64,000 nucleotides of DNA from Muraenolepis orangiensis. Its lineage: Eukaryota; Chordata; Actinopteri; Gadiformes; Muraenolepididae. The notes beneath the pieces are model-generated. The model did not search any database and was not told where the DNA came from. It was given only the letters and a program-made list of their open reading frames with translations. Positions within the stretch are counted from its first letter, which is position 1. Each line of letters starts with the position of its first letter. The stretch covers positions 16,261,044-16,325,043 of the forward strand of contig CM051005.1 of the NCBI GenBank assembly GCA_027704905.1, read 5' to 3'. Made by a program: the position numbers and the translations under genes. Positions 31,372-41,898 of this stretch are shown here, piece by piece.

Positions 31372-32100
31372 TCACACGCTTGGACTAGCTGAACCGTACG
31401 GGTCCATGACTCCCTTCTTGGCCATCCCACCGGGGAGCAGTATGTAGGCGACTTGCGGCTGCAGACCGGCCGCAGACCACGCGCCGCCGCTACAGCTGCA
31501 CGGCACGACGTACCCGGTGCTGTGAGGGGACATGTGCGCGTGGGTGTGCTGTCCCGGGCCACTCAAACTCCCTATCGCTCCGGTCTGGTGATATCCTAAA
31601 GCGTTCGCGTAGTAGGAGGGTAAGCAGCCGACCGGCAGAGTGTGCGGCAGGTCGGAGATCTGCTGGACAGCTCCGGTGCTGAAATGCGCGATCGGGTCCA
31701 GAAACGAAAACGACGGCGCTGCGGGTGAAAGGAGAGCTCTGGCTTTTTCCGCGGCGAGGAAAGTGTCCGCTGGGAATCCCTTTAAGTGCTCTGCGGTGTC
31801 CCCCAGGAAAGGTAGAGGGAACACGAAGTGGTCCCCTTTCGACAGGCTTTTGGGTTTCCTCCGAGGTCGGTATTTGTAGTCGGGGTGCTCTTTCAGGTGT
31901 TGTGCGCGCAGTCGTTTCGCCTCGTCGATAAACGGTCGTTTGGTGGAATCGGAGAGCAGCTTCCACTCGACTCCGAGTCTCTTGCTGATCTCAGAGTTGT
32001 GCATCTTCGGGTTCTCCTGGGCCATGTTCCGCCTCTGGCCTCTGGACCACACCATGAACGCATTCATGGGTCTCTTGATGTGACCTAGAGGTTTAGACAT
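31372..32100 (-). CDS. sox14: Transcription factor SOX14 (SoxB2), single exon, complete
   Basis: SOX14 is a nuclear SoxB2 repressor involved in patterning of the nervous system, including thalamic and ventral spinal interneurons. The 242-residue frame (human 240) starts MSKPLGHIKRPMNAF. The HMG box spans about residues 8-76, with RPMNAFMVWSRGQRR and KRLRAQHLKEHPDYKYRPRRK intact. The C-terminal half keeps SoxB2 landmarks: FPLPFLGDT, LGYHQTGAIGSLS, QHTHAHMSP, GYVVPCSC and the LQPQVAYILLPG segment. The start is the second in-frame Met of a longer frame; it begins the family consensus. Compared with other SoxB proteins the box carries K25N, A44V and an altered SDSTKRPF stretch (residues 50-57). 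The residues after PHTL are otherwise SOX14-like, not SOX21-like. It is adjacent to cldn18 as in human. Confidence 0.95.
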   Translation of the reverse strand: MSKPLGHIKRPMNAFMVWSRGQRRNMAQENPKMHNSEISKRLGVEWKLLSDSTKRPFIDEAKRLRAQHLKEHPDYKYRPRRKPKSLSKGDHFVFPLPFLGDTAEHLKGFPADTFLAAEKARALLSPAAPSFSFLDPIAHFSTGAVQQISDLPHTLPVGCLPSYYANALGYHQTGAIGSLSGPGQHTHAHMSPHSTGYVVPCSCSGGAWSAAGLQPQVAYILLPGGMAKKGVMDPYGSASPSV

Positions 32101-32730
32101 TTCAAAAAAAGGTCCACAGACCATAAACCAAAATAACTATGTTCGCCTCTCCAGAGGCTTGTGCCACACGTGTGAAGCGGGCAATGGGGAAAAAAGCAAC
32201 AGGATAAATTGTCAATGTTAAACAAAAAGGTAATAATAAGTCTATTAAATATAAATATTGCACTTGTCTGTAAAATTGCAGTGGCGCAGGTTATACAAAG
32301 TGACCAAGAAGACCGGTGTCTTCCAAGGCGAGGAGTGTCACCCAAGATCAAGTCAGAGTTATGGATAGTACAGCTTGCCATGACCGCACAACACCACAAC
32401 ACACCACAACACCGTGTGGCACGTCGTCCCTGGCCAATGGGGAGCCAGAGAGGGCACCGTAATCCCTTTACTAAACAATTCATCAATACCTAACCAATCA
32501 CACACACGCACACGCACACACACGCACGAAAACACATCCACCCACACACACATACACACACATCCACACACGCACGAAAACACATACAGACACACACACA
32601 CAGATCTAATCAACATTTTAAAGAAAGTTAATCACATGTAACATCTTTAATTTTGACAAGTCGCAGAGATATAGGGGTTTGAAATAAAAAATTATAAAAA
32701 TGATGTATACAAAACTATTTAAATCTCTGC

Positions 32731-33021
32731 CAATCAGAGGCCGGGGATTTTGCAGCCAATCAGAAGCCTGGGCTTTTTCCAACCAATCAGAAGCCGGGGA
32801 TTTAAACTAGGCATCAGAGGCCTGGGATTTTTCCAGCGAATCGGAAGCTAGGGATCTCAACCAGCCAATCATAGGCCGGGGATTTTTCCAGACAATCAGA
32901 GGCCGGAGATTTTTCCAGTCAATCAGCAGCCGGGGATTTCTCCAGCGAATGAGAGGCCGTTTTTTCCCAGCCAATCAGAAGCCGAGGATTTTTCCAGCAA
33001 ATCAGAAGCCGGGGATTTTTC
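32731..33021 (+). repeat. 27-bp minisatellite carrying CCAAT boxes
   Basis: About 10-11 diverged units of the type CCAATCAGAAGCCGGGGATT plus TTTCCAG. Most units keep CAATCAG, the NF-Y (CCAAT) core, followed by GCCGGGGAT. It starts about 630 bp upstream of the sox14 start codon. Confidence 0.92.
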
Positions 33022-33722
33022 AAATTGTCTAGAATTGTATATTTGTTTGACAAGGTAAAGCACGTTTTCTTGAATGGATAATGTAACATAGTTGTTTTTA
33101 TTCAGAGTATCAAGTTAAAATAACAAATTACATTAACATCAATCAACAAGTTGAGTTCACTCATGTTTTAAGGCAGCAGGTGAACTTTTATATGTAAGTA
33201 TATCTACCTTCTGGAATTATTTTACAGTGTGCTGTTTACAAACTTTTTGCCCTGCCGTATATATTATTATTACATACCACTTATTATGCGTAAGAGTGCC
33301 TCTCCTCACCTATGAGTCCATCACTTCATAGTTTAGAGAATCAATACTAATCAGAAGCATAATTCACTGGCCCTACATGACTGCATCGATTGCTACAGTT
33401 TCCATAATCACTGTCCCTTATCTGAAATCTGAAATGTTTTCCTATCTACCTGTTATTGAAATGACATTGATAGAAATACACAACTGTGGAGCTATAAGGG
33501 AAGCTGCTAACTTAATGGTAACGTGATTCATCAGCACATTTCAGTTGAAACAACCCGATTATTTTGAAGGTAATTATGTGACTCAAAGACCTGCATGTTA
33601 TCTAAAAAGAAAGAAAGCTTGGTGTGTAACTGACCGTTTTTATAGGCCATTATATATTTATCAATGCTGCCACATCCGCTCTTCCAACTAGAAATATATA
33701 TAATATAAAATAGACATATACA

Positions 33723-34082
33723 CAGTGGCGGCTGGTGCATTTTTCACCAGGGGGGCTATACCATTTTACCAGCTATACCCCACCCCCCCTTGGACTTCAC
33801 GATCGAGACGTTTTGAGGACGCTGATTGGCTACATTTCATGTCACTCGTTTATATCTTGAATCAGCAATTGGCTAAACTGCTACAGAGACCCGCCTTAGT
33901 GGGGCGCATTGAAAAGCGCCCCAGCAGCATCGTCATACAAATGCGTCCTTAAGGCTGCAGTGTACTAGGCATATGTGTACTAGGAAAAGCATATTATGTT
34001 GCGCAAATTATTTTAAAATCATATTTTACACATATTTCTGGGTGCATTCCACACACATATTGACAATTTTCAGCCGCCACTG
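33723..34082 (+). mobile_element. Non-autonomous hAT element (MITE), intact termini
   Basis: The 360-bp element begins CAGTGGCGGCTG and ends with the perfect complement CAGCCGCCACTG. It is bounded by the 8-base duplication CATATACA (33715-33722 and 34083-34090), diagnostic of hAT insertion. No reading frame. A related longer copy lies at about 20800-21729 in the other orientation. Confidence 0.93.
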
Positions 34083-34268
34083 CATATACATCTACCTAAC
34101 GGAGCAATACGGGATTAGTCGGTTAAATGACAGTTTGATGGCATAGAAGATTATATATTCCAATTTGGTACTGGTCTAAAAGACCATCCTTTTAAGAATG
34201 CATTTATGTTTTTCCCTTTAGCTGTGCGCCGGTGCACATGTTAAAAGTGACACGCGCAGTTATGTTTT

Positions 34269-34397
<129 letters not shown>

Positions 34398-36925
34398 AGA
34401 CGCATGACGCGATCCATGGCTCCCAGGGCCAGCGGTAGCTAATTGGAGCGGGCTGGGGCCTCGGAGATAAAGTGTCGTCTACTATAGATACCAGGCCACC
34501 ACAGGCCACAGACCGGCAGGAGGGCTTTATATCGCTTAATTCGCACAATCCAGTGCACCGCACGCCTCTTCAAAGGCACAAATAGATGGCCATAAAAGTT
34601 CGAGCGTCACCCTCCACATCAATAACGATTGGTTGAGAAAGCTGGGCTCCTTTTTGCGCAAAGGCGGTTGGGGGGGGATAAGGTGATTGGCAGGTCGGTT
34701 GATCTCTCTCGCCTTGTGGCTGTGCTGTTATCAATGCGCTGTAGGTGTAGCCTTGCCGACACCGAAGTGGGACGCTCCGCCATGCAGAGACACTGATTAC
34801 CCTCCACAGAGAAACAGAATAGCATCTGCCCACAGCTTCTGACGGCGGAGAAACAGCTGGCGCGCAAGCTGCAGAAATTATGTTTTTTTTCTCTTGTGAA
34901 TGAAATCAGTGTGCTGCAGTCTTTGTAGGTAAAGTGATCTTTGTAGTTGCTTTTTGTCACAGGGCGACCAACAGGTACTGCACAGTGTGTACTGTGTATA
35001 CAGTATGTACTATACACAGTATGCCGTTTGTGCAGCAGTCTGTGTACTAGAGCGTGTGTGTACTAGACAGTGTGCAACAGAGTGTGTATAACTATACAAT
35101 GTGTACAATACAGTGTGCACCAGAGTCTGTATAACTATAAAGTGTGTACTATACCATGTGCACCAGAGTGAGTATAACTATACCGTGTGTACTATTCACT
35201 GAGCACCAGAGTATCACTATACAGTGTTGTACTTGTACAGTGTTTGAGTGGTGTGACTTCTAAGAAAGTGTGGCATTTCAACTCTAGAGAAACGAATAAA
35301 AAGAAACAACGAAGGAAGGTAGAAAAGAAAAAAAATAATGGGGTAAAAAGAAAAAATAACTGCCAGCAGTGCAAACCGGCTATAATCCGGTTAGCCCTCC
35401 TGGGGTAGAGATACCGGCCCTCCTCCATGGGCCTTTATCTCGACTTCTAATGTCAAAAGTGTCCTCCACACACTCTGGTGGATTAGGAGTCACACTGGAG
35501 AAAGAAGTGGACAGGTAGAAGGAGGACCCGCAAGATAAGCGGAGCGGTGTGTCACATACGACAAATAGGACAAATACATGGTCAAGCTATCAACTGTCAA
35601 CAACTATATACTAATATAGTATACTCATACTGAGGGATGTACATTTGCCTGATTTATTGACATGGAGAAAGTGTAGACACAATATCGGTCATCGCAATAG
35701 TAAAGTCATCTTCTTTTTTTCAGCTGTTTTATTGTTGTGTCCTCTTAGATCTGAAACCTGAATATCCAACCAGCTTCCCAAATACATATCCTTTCAAATG
35801 TATGTTATCTGTTCAAATTCGAATACAATTCTGATCAAGTTTTGCGTACCCATACGTGTGCCCTTAAATATCCATGGAAACCCCTGGAACTGCTCTAAAA
35901 CCTCTCTGAAACCCTTTTACATATTAATACTCATATTATCAATCCGTATTGGATACGTCTCAGATTCTCTTATAATGTGTGGTGACTTGACAACTCTCAA
36001 CATATAATGGTTTGAAATGGTTATCTTGACCAAATAAAGAAATTGTATGCAATTTACTTACTTGCATATTGTCAGGTTATCCAAGGTGAAGGAGAGGTCA
36101 TGTGAAAAGGGAAAATAAAATGAATTATTGACACGCAAAGACCAGAGCCCAGACTCTGTTACCGGACAGAGATAATGTAATCGTAATGCATGGCTGTATT
36201 ATAGGAGTACTTATGAGGAAATCTAATGCTCCTAATTTTTTCACTCACCTGTTGTTATCTAAATCACAGACTAGTTCACCTATATGCCAAGCTATTTTTT
36301 CTGTTTTTGTTATCCTATTTTAATAATTACGAGTGTGTGTGCATGCACTTGTGTGTCCTATTATATGCAGTTTGGAGTAGAATTGTCCCTTTAATTCTAT
36401 TACATATTAAAGTCCTATTATTGCAAACCAGTTGACTAGACACAGAGTTCTTTGCATGTACACTACACTGTTAAAGTTCACCAGAAAAAGTTCAAAAGCT
36501 TTCCATAAATACGTTGAAAAGCCTGGTGGTGCAAGACATGTGGGCATCTTATGAAAAAATTAACTGACACGACTTTAAAGCACTTCTGATTAGTCCATTA
36601 GGAAACATTTCAGGAGGAAAATCCCCAAGATTCTCTCGCTCTCTGAAGGGGGATTTTACTAAATCTTGTGCTTATTCCCTGGATACTTAGGAAAAGTACT
36701 TTTAATAGCTTTCCCCATGACACATTGGGGATGAAATATGCTTCGGGTCTGCTTCCGGCCCGATGTGATTGGGGGATAGAGAGGCAACCAGATAGAGAGA
36801 GTTAGAGAAAGAGGGAGAGAGGGAGAGAGAGAGAGAAGAAGTAGGAGAGAGTTAAAAAGGAGAGCGAGAGATGGGAGATGACTTTTGTCAGAAATACATA
36901 GCTAAAGACAGATTGAGAGAGAGAG

Positions 36926-37255
36926 GAAGCATGAGAGGGTGGTGGGGAGGGGGGGGGGGGGTAGGAAGCATGAGAGGGGGTGGTGGGGAGGGGGGAGGGG
37001 GGTAGGAAGCATGAGAGGGTGGTGGGGAGGGGGGAGGGGGGTAGGAAGCATGAGAGGGGGTGGTGGGGAGGGGGGAGGGGGGTAGGAAGCATGAGAGGGT
37101 GGTGGGGAGGGGGGAGGGGGGTAGGAAGCATGAGAGGGTGGTGGGGAGGGGGGAGGGGGGTAGGAAGCATGAGAGGGGGTGGTGGGAGGGGGGGGGGGGG
37201 GTAGGAAGCATGAGAGGGGGGTGGGGAGGGGAGAGGAGGGTAGGAAGCATGAGAG
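36926..37255 (+). repeat. G-rich minisatellite, about 40-bp unit
   Basis: Eight to nine copies of a unit built from GTAGGAAGCATGAGAG followed by GGGTGGTGGGGAG and GGGGGAGGGGG. Each unit has at least four G-runs of three or more, so each can form a G-quadruplex on the plus strand. Overlapping proline-rich and glycine-arginine-rich open frames are readings of this repeat. Confidence 0.95.
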
Positions 37256-37629
37256 TGAGAGAGAGAGAGAGATCTCTCCCCTGCATGGCTGGTACACTCT
37301 GCCACGGCCCAAACTAGGTTAAATTAAAACACGCCTTCACACTATATGGGGATAAACCTGAGGGCTACTTTAGCATCCGGCGGCTTGTAGTACAACCACG
37401 TCAGCAGTCAACAAGGCACATTTGCAGCTGGGCATTAGTCCGGGGCTGAGTAGCGTACATGCAGGAGATTTAAAATGTCCTGCACGAAATTAAAGTTCTG
37501 CTTGAAGAAGTGAAAGGTGCCAGCTAAGCAGGCCGCCGCTTATTTTAAATGGCGGAGCGTTTAAGGAGGTGATGATGGGGAGACCCTATGGCACGGTATG
37601 AAGAGAGGGGGTTAAGCTGGAGGAAGGGG

Positions 37630-37739
<110 letters not shown>

Positions 37740-38726
37740 CGTGTGCCGTGTGTGTGTTGTGTATGTGTGTGTGTGTGTTTGTGTGTGTGTTGTGATTTAA
37801 GGCCGTTGGATTTGAACTTCATTTTTACACTGATATAATATTGGCTTAAGGCAAGCAGGTCGAAATGGGAGAGGCGTGATCGTGAAATTGACCAATGAAA
37901 GACCTTAGGTCTCACTCCAATCAAAACAGACATGAGCAACTGTCAGCTTGGGATGGGAATGATCTGTATCTCAGCCATATGACTGTGATCTCTTAAAACA
38001 TGATATTGTGTATACGTGTTCTTTCATACTTAGTCAATAATAACAACAAAATCATAATAATTTTAAGTGTTAAAAACAACCTTATGATTTCCTTAACTCA
38101 TTCCTTAATATGACAAATGGCATACGAACAAATCCTTAAGCACAAACACATTTCTACAATTCTAAAAGGTCTATTTTGTTCAACTGTTTTTTTAGCGGGA
38201 AAATACGACATTACGGTACCACAGTGACGCTTGATCCAAAAGATGAACTCTCAGTGCCTGTGCAAATGTGTGCGAATGAGGGATAGTTGGGAGAGTTACT
38301 AGCATCTAGTAGTCAAATGTGAGGATGCTTAAACTACATCAAAATTCCAGATTCAAGATGATTTGTATTGCCATTTGCAACGAGTAAAATGGAATGCTTA
38401 CTCCCCATTCCCTCCCGTATAATGAATTTCCTTCAACAATACTGCACCAAACTATACAATACTTTACTATGCTAAACTATAATAAACTATCAACAACATA
38501 TGCTTGATTCTTGAATCTTGAACATACAAAATAAAACAAAAAACATAGGTTGGAATTATAGCAGTACATAACATAGCCCCCCTCCGCTCATGCTAAGGGG
38601 CTTAAGGTGTAATGAAAAACATTGTACCCCTGCGGTGGGGGAGTCGCTCTGTGACCTATTCAAGGGACAGATTGCCTGGAGCTGGGTTAAGTCCAGCTAT
38701 GACTGGAGCTGACACCCTGAGCCAGG

Positions 38727-39000
38727 CCAGAGGAGGGGGGAGGAGAATGGGGAGGAGAGGGAAAGGGGGAAGGGGGGGGGGGGAGGGGGGAGGGGGGTGG
38801 AGAGGAGAAGAAGGAGGAGGAGAGAAGGGAGATGAGGAGAGGAGAAGAGGAGGAGGAAGTAGAGGAGGGAGAAGAGGATGCGGACAGGAGAAGTGGAGGA
38901 GGAAGTAGAGGAGGAAAAGGATGAGGAGAAGGAAGAAGAGGAGAAAGATGATGAGGAGGAGGGGGAGGGGGAGGAGGAGGAGGAGGAGGAGGAGGAAAGG
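38727..39000 (+). repeat. Polypurine (GGA/GAG) tract
   Basis: About 270 bp almost free of pyrimidines on the plus strand, made of GGA, GAA and GGGGA blocks and ending in pure GGA repeats. Capable of triplex or quadruplex structure. Confidence 0.9.
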
Positions 39001-39872
39001 CTGGGGCAACAGAGAATTCGATAAGCCCCTGCTGGGTAAGGACAGACAAGCATGAAATTGAGCATCTTTTTTTTCTCTTTTTTAAAGCTTCCACATTTTC
39101 TCCCCCTTTGAGCTGCTGGGCTGAGATTATGTTTGCCATGAGTGTAGGCAGGTGGACTCTAAGAAAGATCATTGTGTTCATTTCTAAGTAACTTTTACCT
39201 TCTAAAGCCCTCTGCAATCCAATGATAAGTTCCACTCGGCTGTTTTTTGTCGTTGTTATTTTGCAGGTGAGTAGGTTGACAAATTGATTTAGCAGAAGTT
39301 TAAAAACACACATTAGACTTCTTGGACAATCTATCTGTGAACTGACCATCACCCCTGACCTCACCAACGGTATATTATCATCATGTGTTTCTTCATAATT
39401 CATATCCGGTATAATTATTATTATGTCCATATGTGACTGGGAATACGAGCTATATGGGCTATTTGATTCAAACGTATATTTAAGTCATGCAATACAATAA
39501 CCTACAAAAAGGTATGCAATCTTCCATGAAGGTTCGACTCTGCATACTGCTTTAACAAGTCTTGTCTAACTCCCTGGTTACTTATAGTCTACACTGGTGG
39601 ACATACCAAGACCAGACCACATGGTGTTGGCCTGGGCGGCTAGTATAAAAAGGTTTGAGAACCACGAACATTCTGTCTATGGACTGATCCACTTACCACA
39701 AGATGGCACTAGGCCTACACTTTAGCTGTGTTAGAACTAATCGTTCTACTATACTGGCTTTTAAATGTAGGCATGCGTTTACCTTTTCATAGCTAAATTG
39801 TAAATCAATCGATTTTCCCAAAGCATTTGACAAATGGCTAAATACCAAATGGCAGGCTAACACAAAAAGATT

Positions 39873-39944
39873 GGGCTCGTCCGGGATTTGAACCCGGGAC
39901 CTCTCGCACCCAAAGCGAGAATCATACCCCTAGACCAACGAGCC
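39873..39944 (-). tRNA. tRNA-Pro (TGG)
   Basis: On the minus strand a 72-base intronless tRNA: acceptor GGCTCGT pairs with ACGAGCC, D arm TGGTCTAGGGGTATGATT, anticodon loop CTTTGGGTG gives anticodon TGG, T arm GTCCCGGGTTCAAATCCCGG. All stems pair. It stands alone in the sox14-septin2 gap. Confidence 0.97.
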
Positions 39945-40370
39945 ACATGGTGAAACGGTAAAATAATTTAATATATCAATTTGTTCATATTATTTGTATG
40001 TTCAATTTTATCATTCTACACTTCATGTTTGATTTCACTTTATTATTAACCCAAAACATCAAATAAAGTCTATGTGGATCAATGGTTCTCATTTCAATAG
40101 CCAGTAACGGGCACTTAATTGATTTATCGAAACTGAAGATGCCAAATTTCACAATCAAGATAAATCCAAAGCTGCTAAACGTAACGAAATAAAACCCTAA
40201 ATATTCCCTATGGTTTTCTTTGATCGTGCCTCAATGGGGCATTTATGTTGACCATATCAAGTGGTTTACAATTCTTAAACGCTCATATTGTGTTCTTATT
40301 GATTGATATATCCGTTTAATAAGCTATATTAAATTAAACAAAATCAGTATTAAAAAAACGAAAAACCAAA

Positions 40371-41445
40371 AAAACCCGTTGTGCGGTCACTCTGGTCCGT
40401 CCGCCCAATGCATTGTGGTCCCAACTGACGAAGAACCGACACACCGGAATCTGAGGAATTCGAGGTGTCTGCCAGTCTTCGCTTTATACTGCAACTATCT
40501 CTCCACACATCTATAAAGTAATTGGATAACCTGTAAGGTAACGCTACGTATATATTGGAGTATCGGCCGGCCTTTGAATTAATCCCATCCCTTCTTTGTT
40601 AACTTAACGAAACTAATAATGGCTTACCGTGGTTATTAACATCCTGTGTGCTACGAGTCCCCGGCAGCTAGCTAGTTGTTCGCGCTAATAGTGTTGCAAA
40701 CACTATTACTAACACTTACTTTTGAGGAAATGTGAGAATTATGAGTTATATTTTCCTTTAACCAAAGTCTCTGCTATAGGTTGCTATTAAATCTGCCATA
40801 ACTAGGCACCCCGTGTCTTCTTAGCTGGTGTTGTAGCTACTGATGGTAGCGAGTGGGTTTCCCATCAAACCAAGTCTCTACAGTGATCATCATTCTAGTG
40901 TTTCATGTGTATAAGCGTCCACGGTAGATATATTGATCCGTTATCGTCACAAACAAATCGATTGGGTTCTCTGACTGGCTCCACGGGCTACTTACTGTCT
41001 GTTATTCAACCATTTAATTTAACATTCGTGTTCCTCCAACACGTAGACTAACGCACGGATATTGACGTGTCTTGCGTGTGATTCAATTCTCACAAGTAAC
41101 GAGTGTTTCACAAGTACACATTGATGCGTCTAATCTGTCATCTAAACGTATGTTCTCTGTATGGCAACGTTGTGATCAAAAGGTTATGTATGGACCGCCC
41201 ATCTAACCAGTTGAAGGAGTGAAACGGGAGTGTTTGCGGTGAAACATTCAGAGCACACAACCCAGACTTCCTGTCTCTCCCTCACACACACACACATACT
41301 CATACTCACAGGCTTACATTCCCACAGAGAGACTCTATTTCACAAAGACAGCATTCAAGGACAGTTTGCTTTAGATGCTTCTTTAATCGTTTGGTGATTT
41401 TCGTGTTTCATCGTCTTTTCCATGGCAGATCCGACGAGTGACGAT
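40371..41445 (+). promoter_or_regulatory. septin2: Probable septin2 promoter and non-coding 5' exon region
   Basis: The first coding exon is preceded by a pyrimidine stretch and CAG (41426-41428) that fits a splice acceptor, so at least one upstream non-coding exon is expected. A candidate ends near 40533 at ATAACCT with GTAAGG as donor, in a segment with several CG dinucleotides at 40375-40450. The transcription start is not determined. Confidence 0.4.
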
Positions 41446-41865
41446 ATGTCTCAGGCGGATAAAATGAAGGTGAGTTGCAGAGAGCCGCTAAGTCAATATA
41501 TCCATCTTGCAACTGACGCAAAGCTAACTTCCTTTTATGGTCATGGCCAGAACATGCATACTAATGCAATATGCAACTAAGAAACACTCAAACCTTGTGG
41601 TGCTGTATTGTTTAAAAGTCGTCATCTCTCAGTACAGTCCGTATGATCGATTGCGGGGGAAAGTTTTGTAATGGAATGTAACTGTAGGTCGAAGCACAGA
41701 AAAGTTTTCCCATATGCCCTTATGGGGGGTTCTGTAGGAAGCGTGAGAACACATGGTTTTCTCGTATGTGTAATGTTATACATTATGTCCCTCTTGCTGA
41801 AGCTTAACGTTCGACTGTTCCTCTGACTGGTGGAAAAGGCAGCTGCCTTTTCCACCAGTCTGTAG

Positions 41866-41898
<33 letters not shown>

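Noticed and set aside
31490..32088. Other-frame and antisense open frames across sox14
   Set aside because: Shadows of the GC-rich sox14 coding sequence; the sox14 frame fully explains the region.
36802..37317. Proline-rich repeat protein (MLPTPLPPPHH-type) and glycine-arginine-rich frames on the other strand
   Set aside because: Both are translations of the 40-bp G-rich minisatellite.
38612..39430. Proline/serine-rich and glycine/arginine-rich frames, up to 247 residues
   Set aside because: They arise from the polypurine tract; the flanking part shows no recognisable domain.
41422..41445. Alternative septin2 start eight codons upstream (MADPTSDD)
   Set aside because: The CAG at 41426-41428 after a pyrimidine stretch looks like the exon acceptor, which would exclude this ATG; the downstream start also matches the human length. 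It remains possible if the first exon is unspliced.
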